Assembly (NCBI GenBank): GCA_007134485.1
Contig: SLKT01000099.1
Span: forward strand, 18,889 to 82,888
Reading direction: 5' to 3'
Length of the DNA: 64,000 nucleotides
Origin: Wenzhouxiangella sp.
GTDB lineage: Bacteria; Pseudomonadota; Gammaproteobacteria; Xanthomonadales; Wenzhouxiangellaceae
Of this stretch, positions 27,272-39,245 are shown piece after piece. Under the pieces are notes generated by a model. That model was not told where the DNA came from, ran no database searches, and saw only the letters and a program-made list of their open reading frames with translations. Positions within the stretch are counted from its first letter, which is position 1; each line of letters opens with the position of its first letter. A program made the position numbers and the translations under genes.

Positions 27272-27739
27272 ATGAGTGAACCGACGACCGTCAACATCGA
27301 AGAGATTCTCGAACTGCTTCCGCACCGCTATCCGTTCCTGCTGGTCGATCGGGTCCTGGAGTACCAGCTCGAAAGCCCGCCACGAATCCGCGCCCTGAAA
27401 AACGTCACCATGAACGAACCATTCTTTCAGGGACACTTTCCGGGTCACCCGGTCATGCCCGGAGTGCTGATTCTGGAGGCCATGGCCCAGGCCGCCGGTT
27501 GCCTGGCCCACCTGGCCCGCAAGGCCGAAGGTGCCGACAACCAGCTTTACTACCTGGTCAAGATCGACAAGGCACGATTCAGTCGTGTGGTCGTTCCGGG
27601 CGATCAGCTGATTTTCGAGGTCAGCCAGAAACGCCTGGTGCGCGGCATGGGTCTGTACGAAGCCACCACCCTGGTCGAAGACAGGCGGGTGGCCAGCGCC
27701 GAGCTGCTATGCGCGGCCCGACCCAATCCAGCGGCATGA
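27272..27739 (+). CDS. fabZ: 3-hydroxyacyl-ACP dehydratase FabZ
   Basis: 155 residues from ATG 27272. Hot-dog fold dehydratase of fatty acid elongation, also providing 3-hydroxyacyl-ACP balance for lipid A. Seen: [19 protein letters not shown], the catalytic His in [23 protein letters not shown] with Glu following, and [11 protein letters not shown]. Typical length. The stop overlaps the lpxA ATG (ATGA). Confidence 0.96.
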   Translation: MSEPTTVNIEEILELLPHRYPFLLVDRVLEYQLESPPRIRALKNVTMNEPFFQGHFPGHPVMPGVLILEAMAQAAGCLAHLARKAEGADNQLYYLVKIDKARFSRVVVPGDQLIFEVSQKRLVRGMGLYEATTLVEDRRVASAELLCAARPNPAA

Positions 27740-28506
27740 TCGATCCACGCGCCATCGTCGCCGAAGGCGCACAGATCGCCGACGATGTCAGCATCGGCCC
27801 GTTCTGCGTGATCGGCGACCAGGTTGTGATCGAATCCGGTTGCCGGATCAGCTCGCATGTCGTGATCACCGGTCAAACCCGACTGGGACGCAACAATCGG
27901 GTGTTCCAGTTCGCATCCATTGGCGATGAACCGCAGGACAAGAAGTACGCCGGCGAGGACTCGGCCCTGGAAATCGGCAACGACAATACGATTCGCGAGT
28001 ATGTCACCATCAATCGCGGCACGGTCGACGGTGGAGGCGTCACTCGCCTGGGTGATCGAAACTGGCTGATGGCCTACTGTCACGTCGCCCATGACTGTCA
28101 ACTGGGCTCGGACATCATCATGGCCAACGGCGCCACACTGGCCGGCCATGTCACCGTTGGCGATCATGTCATTTTCGCGGGATACTCGGGTGCTCACCAG
28201 TTCTGCCGCATCGGCGACCATGCATTCCTGGGCATGTATGGCGGCGTCAGCCAGGATGTGCCGGCTTACGTGATGGTGTCCGGCCAGCCGCCGCGCCCGC
28301 GCGGCGTCAACAGCGAAGGATTGAAGCGCCGCGGTTTCTCATCCGACCAGATCCGCAACATCCGCGAGGCCTACCGAACGATTTATCGCAGCGGTCTCAA
28401 GCGTGACGAAGCACTGGCCGAACTGCGAGCACGCCTGACCGATCAGCCGGAACTCGGGCCCATGATCGACTCGGCCGCGGCCAGCGAGCGCGGCCTGCTG
28501 CGCTGA
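27736..28506 (+). CDS. lpxA: UDP-N-acetylglucosamine acyltransferase
   Basis: 256 residues from ATG 27736, coupled to fabZ. First committed step of lipid A synthesis: O-acylation of UDP-GlcNAc. Seen: [26 protein letters not shown] and successive hexapeptides, [38 protein letters not shown], catalytic His in [13 protein letters not shown], and the C-terminal helical domain ([23 protein letters not shown]). The open frame extends upstream to 27499 only as a shadow of fabZ. Confidence 0.96.
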   Translation: MIDPRAIVAEGAQIADDVSIGPFCVIGDQVVIESGCRISSHVVITGQTRLGRNNRVFQFASIGDEPQDKKYAGEDSALEIGNDNTIREYVTINRGTVDGGGVTRLGDRNWLMAYCHVAHDCQLGSDIIMANGATLAGHVTVGDHVIFAGYSGAHQFCRIGDHAFLGMYGGVSQDVPAYVMVSGQPPRPRGVNSEGLKRRGFSSDQIRNIREAYRTIYRSGLKRDEALAELRARLTDQPELGPMIDSAAASERGLLR

Positions 28507-28522
28507 CCGGCCGGACGAACAC

Positions 28523-29665
28523 ATGCGCCTGGTCCTGAGCGCGGGGGAAGCATCCGGAGATCATATCGGCGCCAACCTCGCCCGGGCGCTGCTCGAACAG
28601 CGACCGGACATCGACCTGGTCGGACTGGCTGGGCCCCGGATGCAGGCGGCTGGCGTTCAACCCTGGCATGCAATCGACGAACTCAATGTCATGGGCCTGT
28701 TCGAGGTTCTGGCTCACCTGCCCCGGCTGGTTCGACTGCGTCGGCAATTCCGGCAACGAATCGTCACAGGCTCCGCTGATGCCTTCATCGGCATCGATGC
28801 GCCCGACTTCAACCTCGGCCTGGCCCGTCAGGTCAGAAACCGGGGCATCACGGCCATGCATTATGTCTCGCCATCGGTGTGGGCCTGGCGCAGCCATCGC
28901 ATCCGAAAGATCTCGCGCTCGCTGGATCTGTTGCTGACCCTGTTCCCCTTCGAACCCGAGTTATATCACCCGCATGGACTGGATGCCCGCTTCGTCGGGC
29001 ATCCGCTGGCCGACGAGCTTGACGCCGCACGCGATCCCGGCCCGGCGCGAACCGAGCTGGAGATCACGAACGAGCAACCGGTCATCGCCTTGCTGCCCGG
29101 CAGTCGCAACGGAGAAATCGACCGCCACGCCCAACTTCTGGGCGAAGTCGCCCTCGGTCTGCGGGAACGGCTGCCGAATGCCGCCCTCATCGTGCTGCTC
29201 GCCGCCACCGATCAGGAAGAACGCTTGCGCGCTCGTGCCGGTCATCGATTCGAGCGCGCCCGGGCCAGGGTGGTGGCCGGCCAGACCCGGCAGGGCCTGG
29301 TGGCCGCGGATCTGGCCATGGCGGCCTCCGGCACCGTGACCCTGGAGGCTTTTCTGCTGGGCTGTCCACAAGTGGTTTTCTATCGCCTGGCCCGTTCCAC
29401 GTACTGGCTGGCCCGCGGCCTGAACCTGGTCAGGTCCCGCCATGTCTCCCTGCCCAACATTCTTTGCGACGAGCCACTGGTGCCCGAGCGCCTTCAGCAC
29501 GAAGCCACCCCAGAATGCCTGGTCCGCGATTGTCTGGACTGGCTGGATCACCCTGAACGCATGGACGCTTATCGACAAACCGCAACACACTGGAAAGAGC
29601 GACTGGCCATCGACTCCGGCCGCACCGCAGCCCAGGCCATTCTCGAAAAACTCGATCGTGGCTGA
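28523..29665 (+). CDS. lpxB: Lipid A disaccharide synthase
   Basis: 380 residues. GT19 glycosyltransferase joining lipid X to UDP-2,3-diacylglucosamine. Seen: [73 protein letters not shown] and [15 protein letters not shown] near the C-terminus. Follows lpxA by 16 bases; its stop overlaps the GTG start of rnhB. Confidence 0.96.
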   Translation: MRLVLSAGEASGDHIGANLARALLEQRPDIDLVGLAGPRMQAAGVQPWHAIDELNVMGLFEVLAHLPRLVRLRRQFRQRIVTGSADAFIGIDAPDFNLGLARQVRNRGITAMHYVSPSVWAWRSHRIRKISRSLDLLLTLFPFEPELYHPHGLDARFVGHPLADELDAARDPGPARTELEITNEQPVIALLPGSRNGEIDRHAQLLGEVALGLRERLPNAALIVLLAATDQEERLRARAGHRFERARARVVAGQTRQGLVAADLAMAASGTVTLEAFLLGCPQVVFYRLARSTYWLARGLNLVRSRHVSLPNILCDEPLVPERLQHEATPECLVRDCLDWLDHPERMDAYRQTATHWKERLAIDSGRTAAQAILEKLDRG

Positions 29666-30245
29666 TCATCAGGGAGTGATCGCCGGGGTCGACGAGGCCG
29701 GTCGCGGCCCGCTGGCCGGGCCGGTGGTGGCGGCGGCGGTCATCCTGGACCCGGAACGTCCAATCACGGGACTGGACGACTCCAAGACACTCGCCCCGGC
29801 CAAGCGGGAGCGGCTGGCGATTGAAATCCTCGAGCGTGCCGTTGGTGTCGAAGTGGCCATTATCGGACCGGCCGAAATCGACCGGATCAACATCCTGCAA
29901 GCCACCCTGGAGGCCATGCGCCGGGCCATTGTTCAGCTCGCACCGGCCCCTGCTCTGGTCCGGGTCGACGGCAACAAGTCACCGCATATCGACATCCCGG
30001 TTGAAACGCTGGTCGGCGGCGATGCGCTGGACCCGGCCATCAGCGCAGCCAGCATCATCGCCAAGACCCGCCGAGATGACCTGATGCTCGAACTGCACCA
30101 GCACTATCCGGACTACGGCTTCGACCGCCACAAGGGCTACCCCACCCGCGAACACCTGGCGGCACTGGAACGGCTGGGCCCCTGTCCAGCCCACCGTCGC
30201 AGCTTTCGCCCGCTCCGACAGCTCGGACTCTTCCCTGACCTCTAA
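29658..30245 (+). CDS. rnhB: Ribonuclease HII
   Basis: 195 residues from GTG 29658 (GTG 29676 is an alternative). Removes RNA from RNA/DNA hybrids and single ribonucleotides. Seen: [19 protein letters not shown] with catalytic Asp/Glu, [30 protein letters not shown] and [18 protein letters not shown]. It closes the envelope supercluster; in many relatives dnaE follows, but here the next 285 bases are a low-complexity repeat region. Confidence 0.95.
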   Translation: MADHQGVIAGVDEAGRGPLAGPVVAAAVILDPERPITGLDDSKTLAPAKRERLAIEILERAVGVEVAIIGPAEIDRINILQATLEAMRRAIVQLAPAPALVRVDGNKSPHIDIPVETLVGGDALDPAISAASIIAKTRRDDLMLELHQHYPDYGFDRHKGYPTREHLAALERLGPCPAHRRSFRPLRQLGLFPDL

Positions 30246-30252
30246 GTGCTCG

Positions 30253-30420
30253 GTTTACGGTTTACGCTTTACGGGAAAAGTCTCAAGGTGCAAGGAAAAC
30301 CATGCAGCCCGAAACGCTGTCTTCCGCCTTTCGTCCTCAGTCCTCAGTCCTCCGACCTCGGACCTCCGTCTCCCGTCTCCCCTCTCCCCCTCTCCCCCTT
30401 CCCAACCCCTGACCCCAGTC
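30253..30420. repeat. Low-complexity 7-8-mer repeats and polypyrimidine tract
   Basis: Three near-identical 7-mers (GGTTTACG, GTTTACG, CTTTACG) at about 30253-30276, then from about 30332 a C/T-rich tract built from CCTCAGT CCTCAGT CCTCCGA CCTCGGA CCTCCGT and CTCCC units to about 30413. No gene in 30246-30530. Similar repeat-built spacers occur at 43652, 40842 and 46884. Confidence 0.6.
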
Positions 30421-30530
30421 CCGCCCCTATCAAAAAAGTCAAGCTGAAATTTGCGCTTCATCACATTTTGTTCTATAGTGCGCCACCAGTGGGGCTGTAA
30501 TCGCTCAAAAAAGAGAGGAGATTTTCACCA

Positions 30531-31391
30531 ATGTTAAGACTCGCCAAGGCGACCTGCCTTCTTGTTTTGCTACTAACATTCGGTAGCGTATGGAGTGCCA
30601 CGGGCGTGGCCTTCGTCCACGGAACCGGCAAGCAGACCGATGCCCTGAACGACTACTGGACCACCTCGATGGTCAATTCAGTGCGCCAGGGACTGTCCGA
30701 TTCCAACAACTACGTGGTCATCAATTGTGACTTCGAACAGTACATGTGGGATGCACAGGCAGCAGGCTGTCTGGCCGGCCAGTTGCATACCTTCATCAAT
30801 CAGCGAGGTATCAACGACCTGGTGGTGCTGACCCACTCCAACGGCGGCAATGTCATGCGCTGGATCATGTCCAATCCGACCTGGGACAGTCGCTATCCGC
30901 AAATCATAGACCGCCTGCGCTGGGTCAACGCCCTGGCCCCGTCCAGCCTGGGCACACCGCTGGCTGATGCAGTCATGGCCGGAAACGTGTTCGAAGCCTC
31001 GCTTGGATGGCTGCTCGGCTACCAGAACGATGCTGTACGCATGCAGCAAACGAGCTGGATGGCCCATTACAACAGCAACTGGCTGCTTGGCACGGCGGGT
31101 CGGCCGAATCTGCCGAAGCCGTTCTGGAACGTGGTCGGCAGTGATGTCCATGCCGCGCTCTGGAACAGCGCATCGTATTGTGGCGGCTACCAGTACCAGG
31201 TCGGCCTGGCGGTCACCCAGTGGTGGCTGAATTCATGCTCGGATGGATTCCTCGAGTGCTCCAGTCAGAATGGCGCCGGATCATTGTGGTTCTACGATCA
31301 CTGGGTTACTCAGAGTGGTCGCAAACTTTCGCATCATCAAAGCCGGCGCGACTGCTTCGGCCTCGATGTCATTCTGCGCAACGATCTGTAA
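30531..31391 (+). CDS. Secreted alpha/beta-hydrolase-like protein
   Basis: 286 residues with a signal peptide (LLVLLLTFGSVWSA). GVAFVHGTGKQTD resembles the strand-oxyanion HG segment of lipases, and LVVLTHSNGGNVMRWIM gives a nucleophile elbow THSNGG in place of the usual GHSxGG. Asp and His candidates lie further on (around ALAPSSLGTPLADAV and the histidines near WFYDHWV). Several Cys residues suggest disulfides. AGAGAGGAG precedes the ATG. The gene 14 bases downstream encodes another exported protein and probably works with it. Substrate unknown; lipase or esterase is possible. Confidence 0.65.
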   Translation: MLRLAKATCLLVLLLTFGSVWSATGVAFVHGTGKQTDALNDYWTTSMVNSVRQGLSDSNNYVVINCDFEQYMWDAQAAGCLAGQLHTFINQRGINDLVVLTHSNGGNVMRWIMSNPTWDSRYPQIIDRLRWVNALAPSSLGTPLADAVMAGNVFEASLGWLLGYQNDAVRMQQTSWMAHYNSNWLLGTAGRPNLPKPFWNVVGSDVHAALWNSASYCGGYQYQVGLAVTQWWLNSCSDGFLECSSQNGAGSLWFYDHWVTQSGRKLSHHQSRRDCFGLDVILRNDL

Positions 31392-31405
31392 TCGGGAGAG
31401 CCATC

Positions 31406-32671
31406 ATGAAAACCACGAATATTCTCATTGCGCTCGCCCTGATGTCCGGCAGCGCTTTCGCCAGCAACAATATCGAATGGATGCCCGGCAGTGAAAGCGA
31501 CCTGGTCGCCGGCCGGCTGGTCTCCGAAACCGCCGCCATTCCGGCCAGCCAGCATGCCGAATCCGCGCCGCTGAGCTATACCTGGGCCGCCGGCGAGCGT
31601 TCGGCGACCGAGCCGGCCGCGCAAGGCGTTGTGGTCGAGTCCCGGCAATACTGGGTCGATGTCAGTGCCCGATCCCTGGACACCGGGGTCAAGTTGCCGA
31701 TCAGCGCCCCCGGCGCCGTTGTCCGGATTTCAGCACTGGACAGCGGGACCCGCCTGCAACTGGACCCGGGTCACCTGGAACTGTCGATCAACGGGCAATC
31801 CCTGGATCGCAGCGCGCTGGAGATGAGCACGGGTACTGAAATGCGCCAGGAAGGCATGCAGGTGCCACAGGACTCGCTCGCATTTCGCCTGCCCGGCGAT
31901 AGCGAAGCGGGAACCCTGCATTTGCAAATGGCGACCGGCGCCGATGAAGTGCCGATGGTCATCCACGTCCATGAGCCTGAAAGCCCATGGGTGGCGCGCA
32001 TGAGCACGACCCGCAGCACATTCCTCAGCGATCAGTCGATCGAGTTCGATGTACTGCTCGACGATGGCGATCGAGTCTTCGAGGTCGATCAGGTGCGCGC
32101 CATGCTGGTCAGTCCGGATGCCGACCAGATGATGGACCTGTCTCGCCAGACCAACGGCAAGGTGCTCGAGGGCGTGGTACCGGTCAGTGCCATTTCAGCC
32201 GCTCCCGGCCTGCATGAAGTCCATGCCTACGTCGAGCACAACATCGGCGGCGCCACGGTCAAGCGTGATCTGAAACTGGCCATCGGTGTCGCACCGGCCT
32301 CGGGACGGTTCAGCGGAGACATCGACATGCTGCCGGCGCTGGGTCTGAGTCTTGATCTCGGCGTCGAGGTGGCCATCGAAGGCCGCTACCAGGTCAATGC
32401 CGAAATTTTCGGCACCAATGCCGAGGGCGAGATGGAAGCCATGGCATTCACCCAGTCGGCAGCGGTGCTCGAGGCCGGCAAAAACAGCATCGGCATCGAA
32501 ATCGATGCCCAAATGCTGCTCGACAGCGGCCTGAGTGCACCGTTCGAGGTGCGCCATCTGCAACTTCTGGATCAGGGCCGCATGTTCGTTCTGGAACACC
32601 GCGACCAGGCGCTGCGAATCGGCCCTCCCGCACGGGACATTCGCGGGCGTTCCGATGAGATGATCCGCTAG
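31406..32671 (+). CDS. Exported DUF4785-like protein of unknown function
   Basis: 421 residues from ATG 31406, with GGGAGAG upstream; the frame extends to 31178 only as a shadow. Signal peptide TTNILIALALMSGSAFA, then a mainly beta region (YWVDVSARSLDTGVKLPISAPGAVVRISAL), a linker, and Ig-like segments (STTRSTFLSDQSIEFDVLLDD; LHEVHAYVEHNIGGATVKRDL; GDIDMLPALGLSLDLGVEVAIEGRYQVNAEIFG). It resembles the DUF4785 family from memory, which I cannot confirm. Cotranscribed with the secreted hydrolase; it could be a partner, inhibitor or folding factor. Confidence 0.6.
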   Translation: MKTTNILIALALMSGSAFASNNIEWMPGSESDLVAGRLVSETAAIPASQHAESAPLSYTWAAGERSATEPAAQGVVVESRQYWVDVSARSLDTGVKLPISAPGAVVRISALDSGTRLQLDPGHLELSINGQSLDRSALEMSTGTEMRQEGMQVPQDSLAFRLPGDSEAGTLHLQMATGADEVPMVIHVHEPESPWVARMSTTRSTFLSDQSIEFDVLLDDGDRVFEVDQVRAMLVSPDADQMMDLSRQTNGKVLEGVVPVSAISAAPGLHEVHAYVEHNIGGATVKRDLKLAIGVAPASGRFSGDIDMLPALGLSLDLGVEVAIEGRYQVNAEIFGTNAEGEMEAMAFTQSAAVLEAGKNSIGIEIDAQMLLDSGLSAPFEVRHLQLLDQGRMFVLEHRDQALRIGPPARDIRGRSDEMIR

Positions 32672-32682
32672 AAATGCTTCCC

Positions 32683-32708
32683 ACCCGGGGCCGAACACGG
32701 CCCCGGGT
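32683..32708. terminator. Strong GC hairpin between convergent genes
   Basis: Perfect 10-bp stem ACCCGGGGCC / GGCCCCGGGT with a 6-base loop GAACAC, between the DUF4785-like gene and acyP, which converge. Followed by only a short T-containing stretch. Likely bidirectional terminator. Confidence 0.6.
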
Positions 32709-32721
32709 TCATCCCGGGCAC

Positions 32722-32997
32722 TCAGCCCGTGACAAACCGCTCCCCTGTGGGTTCATTGGCGCCGACATCGATCGGGGTCACCTGGTCAACCCGCGCGGCC
32801 GGTGGGCCTTGATGCAACCAGCGCTCGAGCTGCTCGACTGCCTGCTCATCGCCGCGAGCCAGCACTTCGACCCGGCCATCGCTGAGATTGATGGCGTGTC
32901 CGGCCAGGCCCAGGGGCTCGGCCTGGCGTCGCGTGGACTCGCGAAAGAAAACGCCCTGGACACGCCCGGAAATCAGCCAACGTCGGGTCTCAGCCAT
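32722..32997 (-). CDS. acyP: Acylphosphatase
   Basis: 91 residues, the typical size. Hydrolyses carboxyl-phosphate bonds. The signature GRVQGVFFRESTRRQAEPLGLAGHAINLSDGRVEVLARG carries the conserved Arg (in VFFR) and Asn (INLSDGRVEV). Its start overlaps the 3' end of the thioredoxin-like gene by 8 bases, so they share a transcript on the minus strand. Confidence 0.93.
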   Translation of the reverse strand: MAETRRWLISGRVQGVFFRESTRRQAEPLGLAGHAINLSDGRVEVLARGDEQAVEQLERWLHQGPPAARVDQVTPIDVGANEPTGERFVTG

Positions 32998-33445
32998 GCT
33001 GCTCGATCCATTCGGTAATCATGCCGCTGGTCACCGGACCAATCCAGGTGTTGACCTTCTCGCCGCTGGCATCGACCAGAAACGTGGTTGGCAGGGCGCG
33101 CGGCGCTCCGAGTGCTTCGGGTGGGTCGTAGACATCGACCAGCAGAATCGGGTAGCTGGCCGGGAACTGCTCCAGGAACCGCTCGAATTCCTCGACCGAG
33201 GTATCCTCGAAGGCCAGTCCGAGCACGGTGATGTCGGAGCGCGAATCGTGCAATTGCGACAGGTCGGGGATTTCCTTGCGGCAGGGCGCGCACCAGGTTG
33301 CCCAGTAGTTGACAACCACCCAGTCACCACGATAGTCCGCCAGCCGGTAAGGCTCGCCATCAAGGCCGTCCAGTTCGAAGTCGATCTCGGCCATGGCCGG
33401 GGCGCCAATCCACATCAGCGCAATCAGGATCCAGATTGATTTCAT
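32990..33445 (-). CDS. Periplasmic thioredoxin-like (TlpA/ResA type) protein
   Basis: 151 residues: signal peptide (SIWILIALMWIGAPAMA), then a redoxin domain with LADYRGDWVVVNYWATWCAPCRKEIPDLSQL (active-site CAPC), VLGLAFEDTSVEEFERFL and the cis-Pro loop LPTTFLVD. Family role: reduction of periplasmic disulfides, e.g. for cytochrome c maturation; the partner here is unknown. Same operon direction as the YihY gene upstream, which ends at the base after this gene's start codon. Confidence 0.88.
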   Translation of the reverse strand: MKSIWILIALMWIGAPAMAEIDFELDGLDGEPYRLADYRGDWVVVNYWATWCAPCRKEIPDLSQLHDSRSDITVLGLAFEDTSVEEFERFLEQFPASYPILLVDVYDPPEALGAPRALPTTFLVDASGEKVNTWIGPVTSGMITEWIEQHG

Positions 33446-34799
33446 CTATTGGTCTCCTTGCTCGTCGAGCGTTTCATCCCCGGGCCTGAACTGCAGAAGC
33501 GACTTGATCGATCGATTCATGAACGCATCGGCCTTTTCATTCATGGGCTTGAGCCCTTCGATCAGGGCGCGATCCCAGTGACTGTCCACGGGCATGTCGT
33601 CGAGCTCGCCCACAGGCAGTATGAACGATCCGCTGCGGTAGAGTTCCGCGACACGGACCTCGTCGAGGTCGGCCGACAACAACCAGTCACCATCATCATC
33701 GCGATGAATCAACCCGGCATCGTGGAAATATCCCAGCAAACGCTGAAGTTGCACGTCACTGGCGGCCGACTCGCGCCGAAGTAACTCGCCATTGGACAGC
33801 GCCAGACCCCTTCGCTGGGCCTGCCAGAAGTGTCCGAGCAAACGAATGGCCAGGGCCAGCTCATGGCGCGACGGCCAGACCCAGTCCGCGCGATGATAAT
33901 TGAAGGTCGTCAAGGCCGCCGCCACACTGGCGCCGAGCAATACCACCACCCAGGAGACATAAATCCAGACCAGGAAGATCGGTACCGTGGCCAGCGCGCC
34001 GTAGAGGCGTTCGTAGGTCGGGAAATTGGTGACATACCAGACAAATCCGCCCTTGGCCCCCTCGAACAATAGCGCCGACAGCAAGGCCCCGGCCAGGGCG
34101 TGACGCCACAGCACCCGCCGGTTGGGGACGATGATGAATATCAGCGCAAAGCTCACCAGTGCCACGAAAAACGGGGTCATGCTGAGCACCGCCCCCTGGA
34201 GCACGCCGCGCACCGCCTCGGGCGCGAGCAACGGCAGCGCCGCCAGGTACGATGTCATCGCCAGGCTGGCGCCCATCAGCAATGGGCCCAGGGTCAGCAC
34301 CGCCCAGTAGGTCACCAGCCGGCTGGCCAGTCGGCGCTGGGCGCGCACCCGCCAGATCCGGTTGAGACTTTTCTCGATCGTGGCCATCAACAGGATGGCG
34401 GTAAAGATCAGAAAGACCGTGCCCGCGCCGGTCAGACCGGCGGTCCGGCCAACGAATTCCTGGAGATACTCGCGCACCTGGTCTCCGGCTGCCGGAACAA
34501 AGTTGGCAAAGATATAGGCCTCGAGTTCGTCAGCCCAGCGATCAAACACCGGGAATGCCGAAATGACGCCAAACATCACGGCCATCAACGGCACCAGTGC
34601 CAGCAAGCTGGTATAACTGAGGGCGCCGGCAGCTTCCAGGCTGCGATCCTCGCGAAAATGCTGCCAGAGGTGATGCCCGAACGCCTTGAGCCAGCGTGGG
34701 TCGACCAGCGCTTGCAAGGGTGTCGGAGTCCGAACGGCCGGTCCGGAGGCGTTAGACTGTTCCTCCGAATCCCGTTTCTTTGATTGTCCGGAATCATTC

Positions 34800-34801
<2 letters not shown>
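33446..34801 (-). CDS. YihY/BrkB family inner-membrane protein
   Basis: 451 residues from ATG 34801 (GGTGA upstream); ATG 34813 is an alternative. Contains YihY signatures: ALSYTSLLALVPLMAVMFGVISAFP, LFLIFTAILLMATIEKSLNRIWRV, GPLLMGASLAMTSYLAALPLL, FALIFIIVPNRRVLWRHALAGALLSALLFEGAKGGFVWYVTNFPTYERLYGALATVPIFLVWIYVSWVVVLLGASVAAAL. Six membrane helices, then a C-terminal winged-helix-like region (LLRRESAASDVQLQRLLGYFHDAGLIHRDDDGDWLLS). Previously misnamed RNase BN; function unsettled. Its start codon overlaps the start codon of arsC on the other strand. Confidence 0.9.
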
Positions 34802-36075
<1,274 letters not shown>

Positions 36076-38759
36076 GCCACTTGAGTAAGTCGAGTTTTTC
36101 CTGGGCATAGTCGAATTCCGGCGCCGCGTGCCCGGCCTCGCGAAGCGGAGCGGGCAAGGCCACCCAGTGCTCACGTAGCTGCTCCATGCGTTCACGGCCC
36201 AGCAACGGCACGCTCGCCATGGGCTGGCCGGCATCACGCAACTGGCGCACGCGCTCGCGCGTCAGCATTCCGCCATCTCCACTGAGCGCGGCCCGGACGC
36301 CATCGTGGTGGCGCAACAATCGCGGATAATGCAGCTCGACCACGCGCCTGAGCAGGGTGGTGTTGTCACTGACCTCGGTCATGGCCAGTGTGAGCGGATC
36401 GGTGGCGTCGGGGCCCGGCGGGTTGAGCAATCCAGCCGACAACTGGCGCTCCCGGCGGGTGGTCAGATCGGAAAGGTGAGCACGCACCTCCACGGCCAAC
36501 TGCTCTCCCTCATCCTCACTTTCAAGCAGGGTTTCGACCTGTCTGCCGGTCACGAACCAGTCACGCCATTCACTGCCGCGATCCCAGTTTGCACTCAACT
36601 GGGATTCCGCCGTGGTCGGCAGATTGACGAAATAGGTCAGTCGATCCGGCACCAGGCCCAGGCGGCGCTCGTGCAGATGACTCGCGATGGATTCTCCAGT
36701 CAATTCGGTGGGACAGTCCATTTCAAGGATGGATTCTTCGGCAGCAGCGAACAGATAGTGACGCCTGTCCGCTGAAGTCAGACGCTGACTGAAGACCACT
36801 TCCTCCTCGTCATCACTGACGAAAGAGCCGGTCAATTCGAAACTCAATCGTCCATGGTAATTGGCCACGCGATCATCCCGACCACGCGCTGAGCGTTTTT
36901 CCCGATCCACCCACCGTACATTGCCGTAGCACAGTTGCAATTCGCCAAGACCGACCTGGTCGGCCAGCAGATAAGCGTTGGGAAACAGGCCAAGCAAAGC
37001 GCGGCTGGCCGGCAATTCGATGCGCGCATCACAGGTGGCAGCCTCCTCGCATGGTCTGACCATCAGGCCCTCGGGTCGATACGCGGTCACCTGATCGGTT
37101 CCGGCATCGAGATCGATATCGGCGCCGGTGCGCGTGACCGACTCGTAGAACTGACTGACGGCATCCTGCACGGCGCCGGCAAGATTGGCCTGGGCGCGCT
37201 CATGGCGCTCCAGAAGGCGTTGCACCGGATCCGTGCGCACGCTGCCCAGGCCCGTCATGCAATCGACCCATCCGGCTCGCCCGTGCTCGAGGTCCCTGCC
37301 TCTGTCGGAGATCGCATCAACGGCCTCCCGCCAGCGCGGTGTTCCGAAAAACACCGGCCGTTGCGGCACCCAGTACACCAGGTACTGCATCAGGACCGAC
37401 CACTCCAGCACATTGACCCACGCGATTGGCTCACAGGCGGCACTCAGGTGCCAGTTGAGGTGTCCGTCCAGGTAGCTGGCCCGTTGCCAACTCACCAGGC
37501 CCATTTCGCGGCGCAGAAACGAGGCCGCGAAAGGACCACCTCCATCCCCGGTCAGCTCCTCGCGATCCAGCTCATCGGTCAGTAACCCGGTCAACTCGTT
37601 CAGGCACGCGTCAAACACTTCACGTGGCAGGGGTCCAACGAGCAACGGGTCCGGATTGCACTGGCTGATGGCCTGTCGAATATCCTCGCGGACCGGCTGA
37701 TCCAGATAGAACGCCGCATCGGTGGCAAACAGGGCCAGGCGAGCGTAGGCATCGGCCAGTTCGGAAATCGCCGCAAGCTGCCCGGGTTCCGACTCGGCCA
37801 GATAGGCCGCGGCATCCTGCATCAGGGCCAGAATGACCGGAAGCCCGGTGTCCACATCTCGCCAGCGCGAAGGGTCCTGTCCAGCCAGGTCATCGAGAAA
37901 GGTTTCATACTCGTCGGCCTGGCCCTGGTCCGAGGCGGCATCGGAGAGCAGGATCAGCCCCTCCATCAGGGTCCAGACCATGGACAGAACCTGCCCTCGA
38001 TGTTCATGCATCCGCGCCTCGTCAAGCAGCAATTCGGCGATCACCAGCCGTCGCTCGGGATGCTGGTCCAGTCCGGTCATCTGCGTGACTCGATCGGCCT
38101 GGCGCATGGCATGATCGCGATCCTCGGATTCGCTCTCATGCAAGCGATCCAGCAACGGCTGCCAGTACTCAACGATGCGCACTTCAGCCGACCGCTCATC
38201 CGATGGGTCAGCGTCCTGCTCATCAGATATTGCGTTTTCAAGGTGGCCCAGAAGTGACGTCCACAATTCCGCGGACCGATAGGCGGCCTCCGGATAAAGT
38301 CGGGCCAGGCGTCCAGCGGCATCTTCGCGGCGCAACAACTCGGAGACCCGATGAAGGCGCGGCATCATCGAGCCGGTCACACTGGCCGGCATGTTCTGAT
38401 CGCGGGCATGGACCAGCCAGGCAAACATGCCATCGGATGTCACCGCCCATTTCGGGTCGACCCACTGGGCCCGTCGTTCCAGGGTCAGCGTATGCGACTC
38501 GACCTGTTCCTGCCACCGCTCGGCATCAACCGCCCCATCGCCCAGCCAGGCCGCCAGGGCCAGGCTGCGCGCACGTGCCTCGACAGCGGTTTCCGGATGA
38601 AAGTGCAAGGCAGCAATTTCGTTGACCGGCAACTGCGCATGCCCCGTGCCGGCCCAGCCGCCCGCCAGCAGAATCAGCCCAGTGACCAGGATGGATTGCG
38701 ATTTCATGGCCGCTATACTACCTGCAACCCTACCCGTTCGAAACGATACAGGCACGAAA

Positions 38760-39245
38760 TTGAACAAGCTCAATATCCTGGCCACCGGTGGCACGATCGA
38801 CAAGATCTACTACGATGACAAGTCCGATTACCAGATCGGCGAACCGGAAATCGGGCGCATTCTGCGTGCCATGAATGTCGCTTTCGACTTCGAGATCAGG
38901 GCCCTGATGCGCAAGGACTCCTTGCACCTGGATCAGGCCGACCGCGAACTCATCCGCCAGGCCATCCAGACCAGCCCGGACCGGTATTTCCTGATCACTC
39001 ACGGCACCGACACCATGACCGACACCGCTGCGGCACTCGGCGATGTAGGTGAGCGGGTGATCGTCATGACCGGCGCACTCAACCCGGCCCGGTTCATCGA
39101 CTCGGACGCGGTGTTCAACATCGGCTGCGCGGTCGGCGCCGTCCAGTCCCTGCCCCCCGGCATCTGGATTGCCATGAACGGCTGCATCTGGGACCCGGCC
39201 AAGGTCCGCAAGAACCGCCGCGCCAACCGCTTCGAGGCGGTCTAG
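38760..39245 (+). CDS. Short asparaginase-domain protein (N-terminal domain only)
   Basis: 161 residues from TTG 38760 (CAGG upstream). Contains the asparaginase catalytic motifs: NILATGGTIDKIYYD (first Thr), THGTDTMTDTAAALG (second Thr with Asp), VIVMTGALNPARF and GIWIAMNGCIWDPAKVRKN. Ordinary L-asparaginases are about 330 residues with a second domain; here the protein stops after the first domain. Stand-alone versions of this length do exist in proteobacteria, so it need not be broken, but activity is unproven. The start is inferred from the loss of family similarity upstream. Confidence 0.8.
   Translation: MNKLNILATGGTIDKIYYDDKSDYQIGEPEIGRILRAMNVAFDFEIRALMRKDSLHLDQADRELIRQAIQTSPDRYFLITHGTDTMTDTAAALGDVGERVIVMTGALNPARFIDSDAVFNIGCAVGAVQSLPPGIWIAMNGCIWDPAKVRKNRRANRFEAV

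Noticed and set aside
30246..30500. 84-residue frame in the spacer after rnhB
   Set aside because: Low-complexity Pro/Ser-rich translation of the C/T tract, with no ribosome site.
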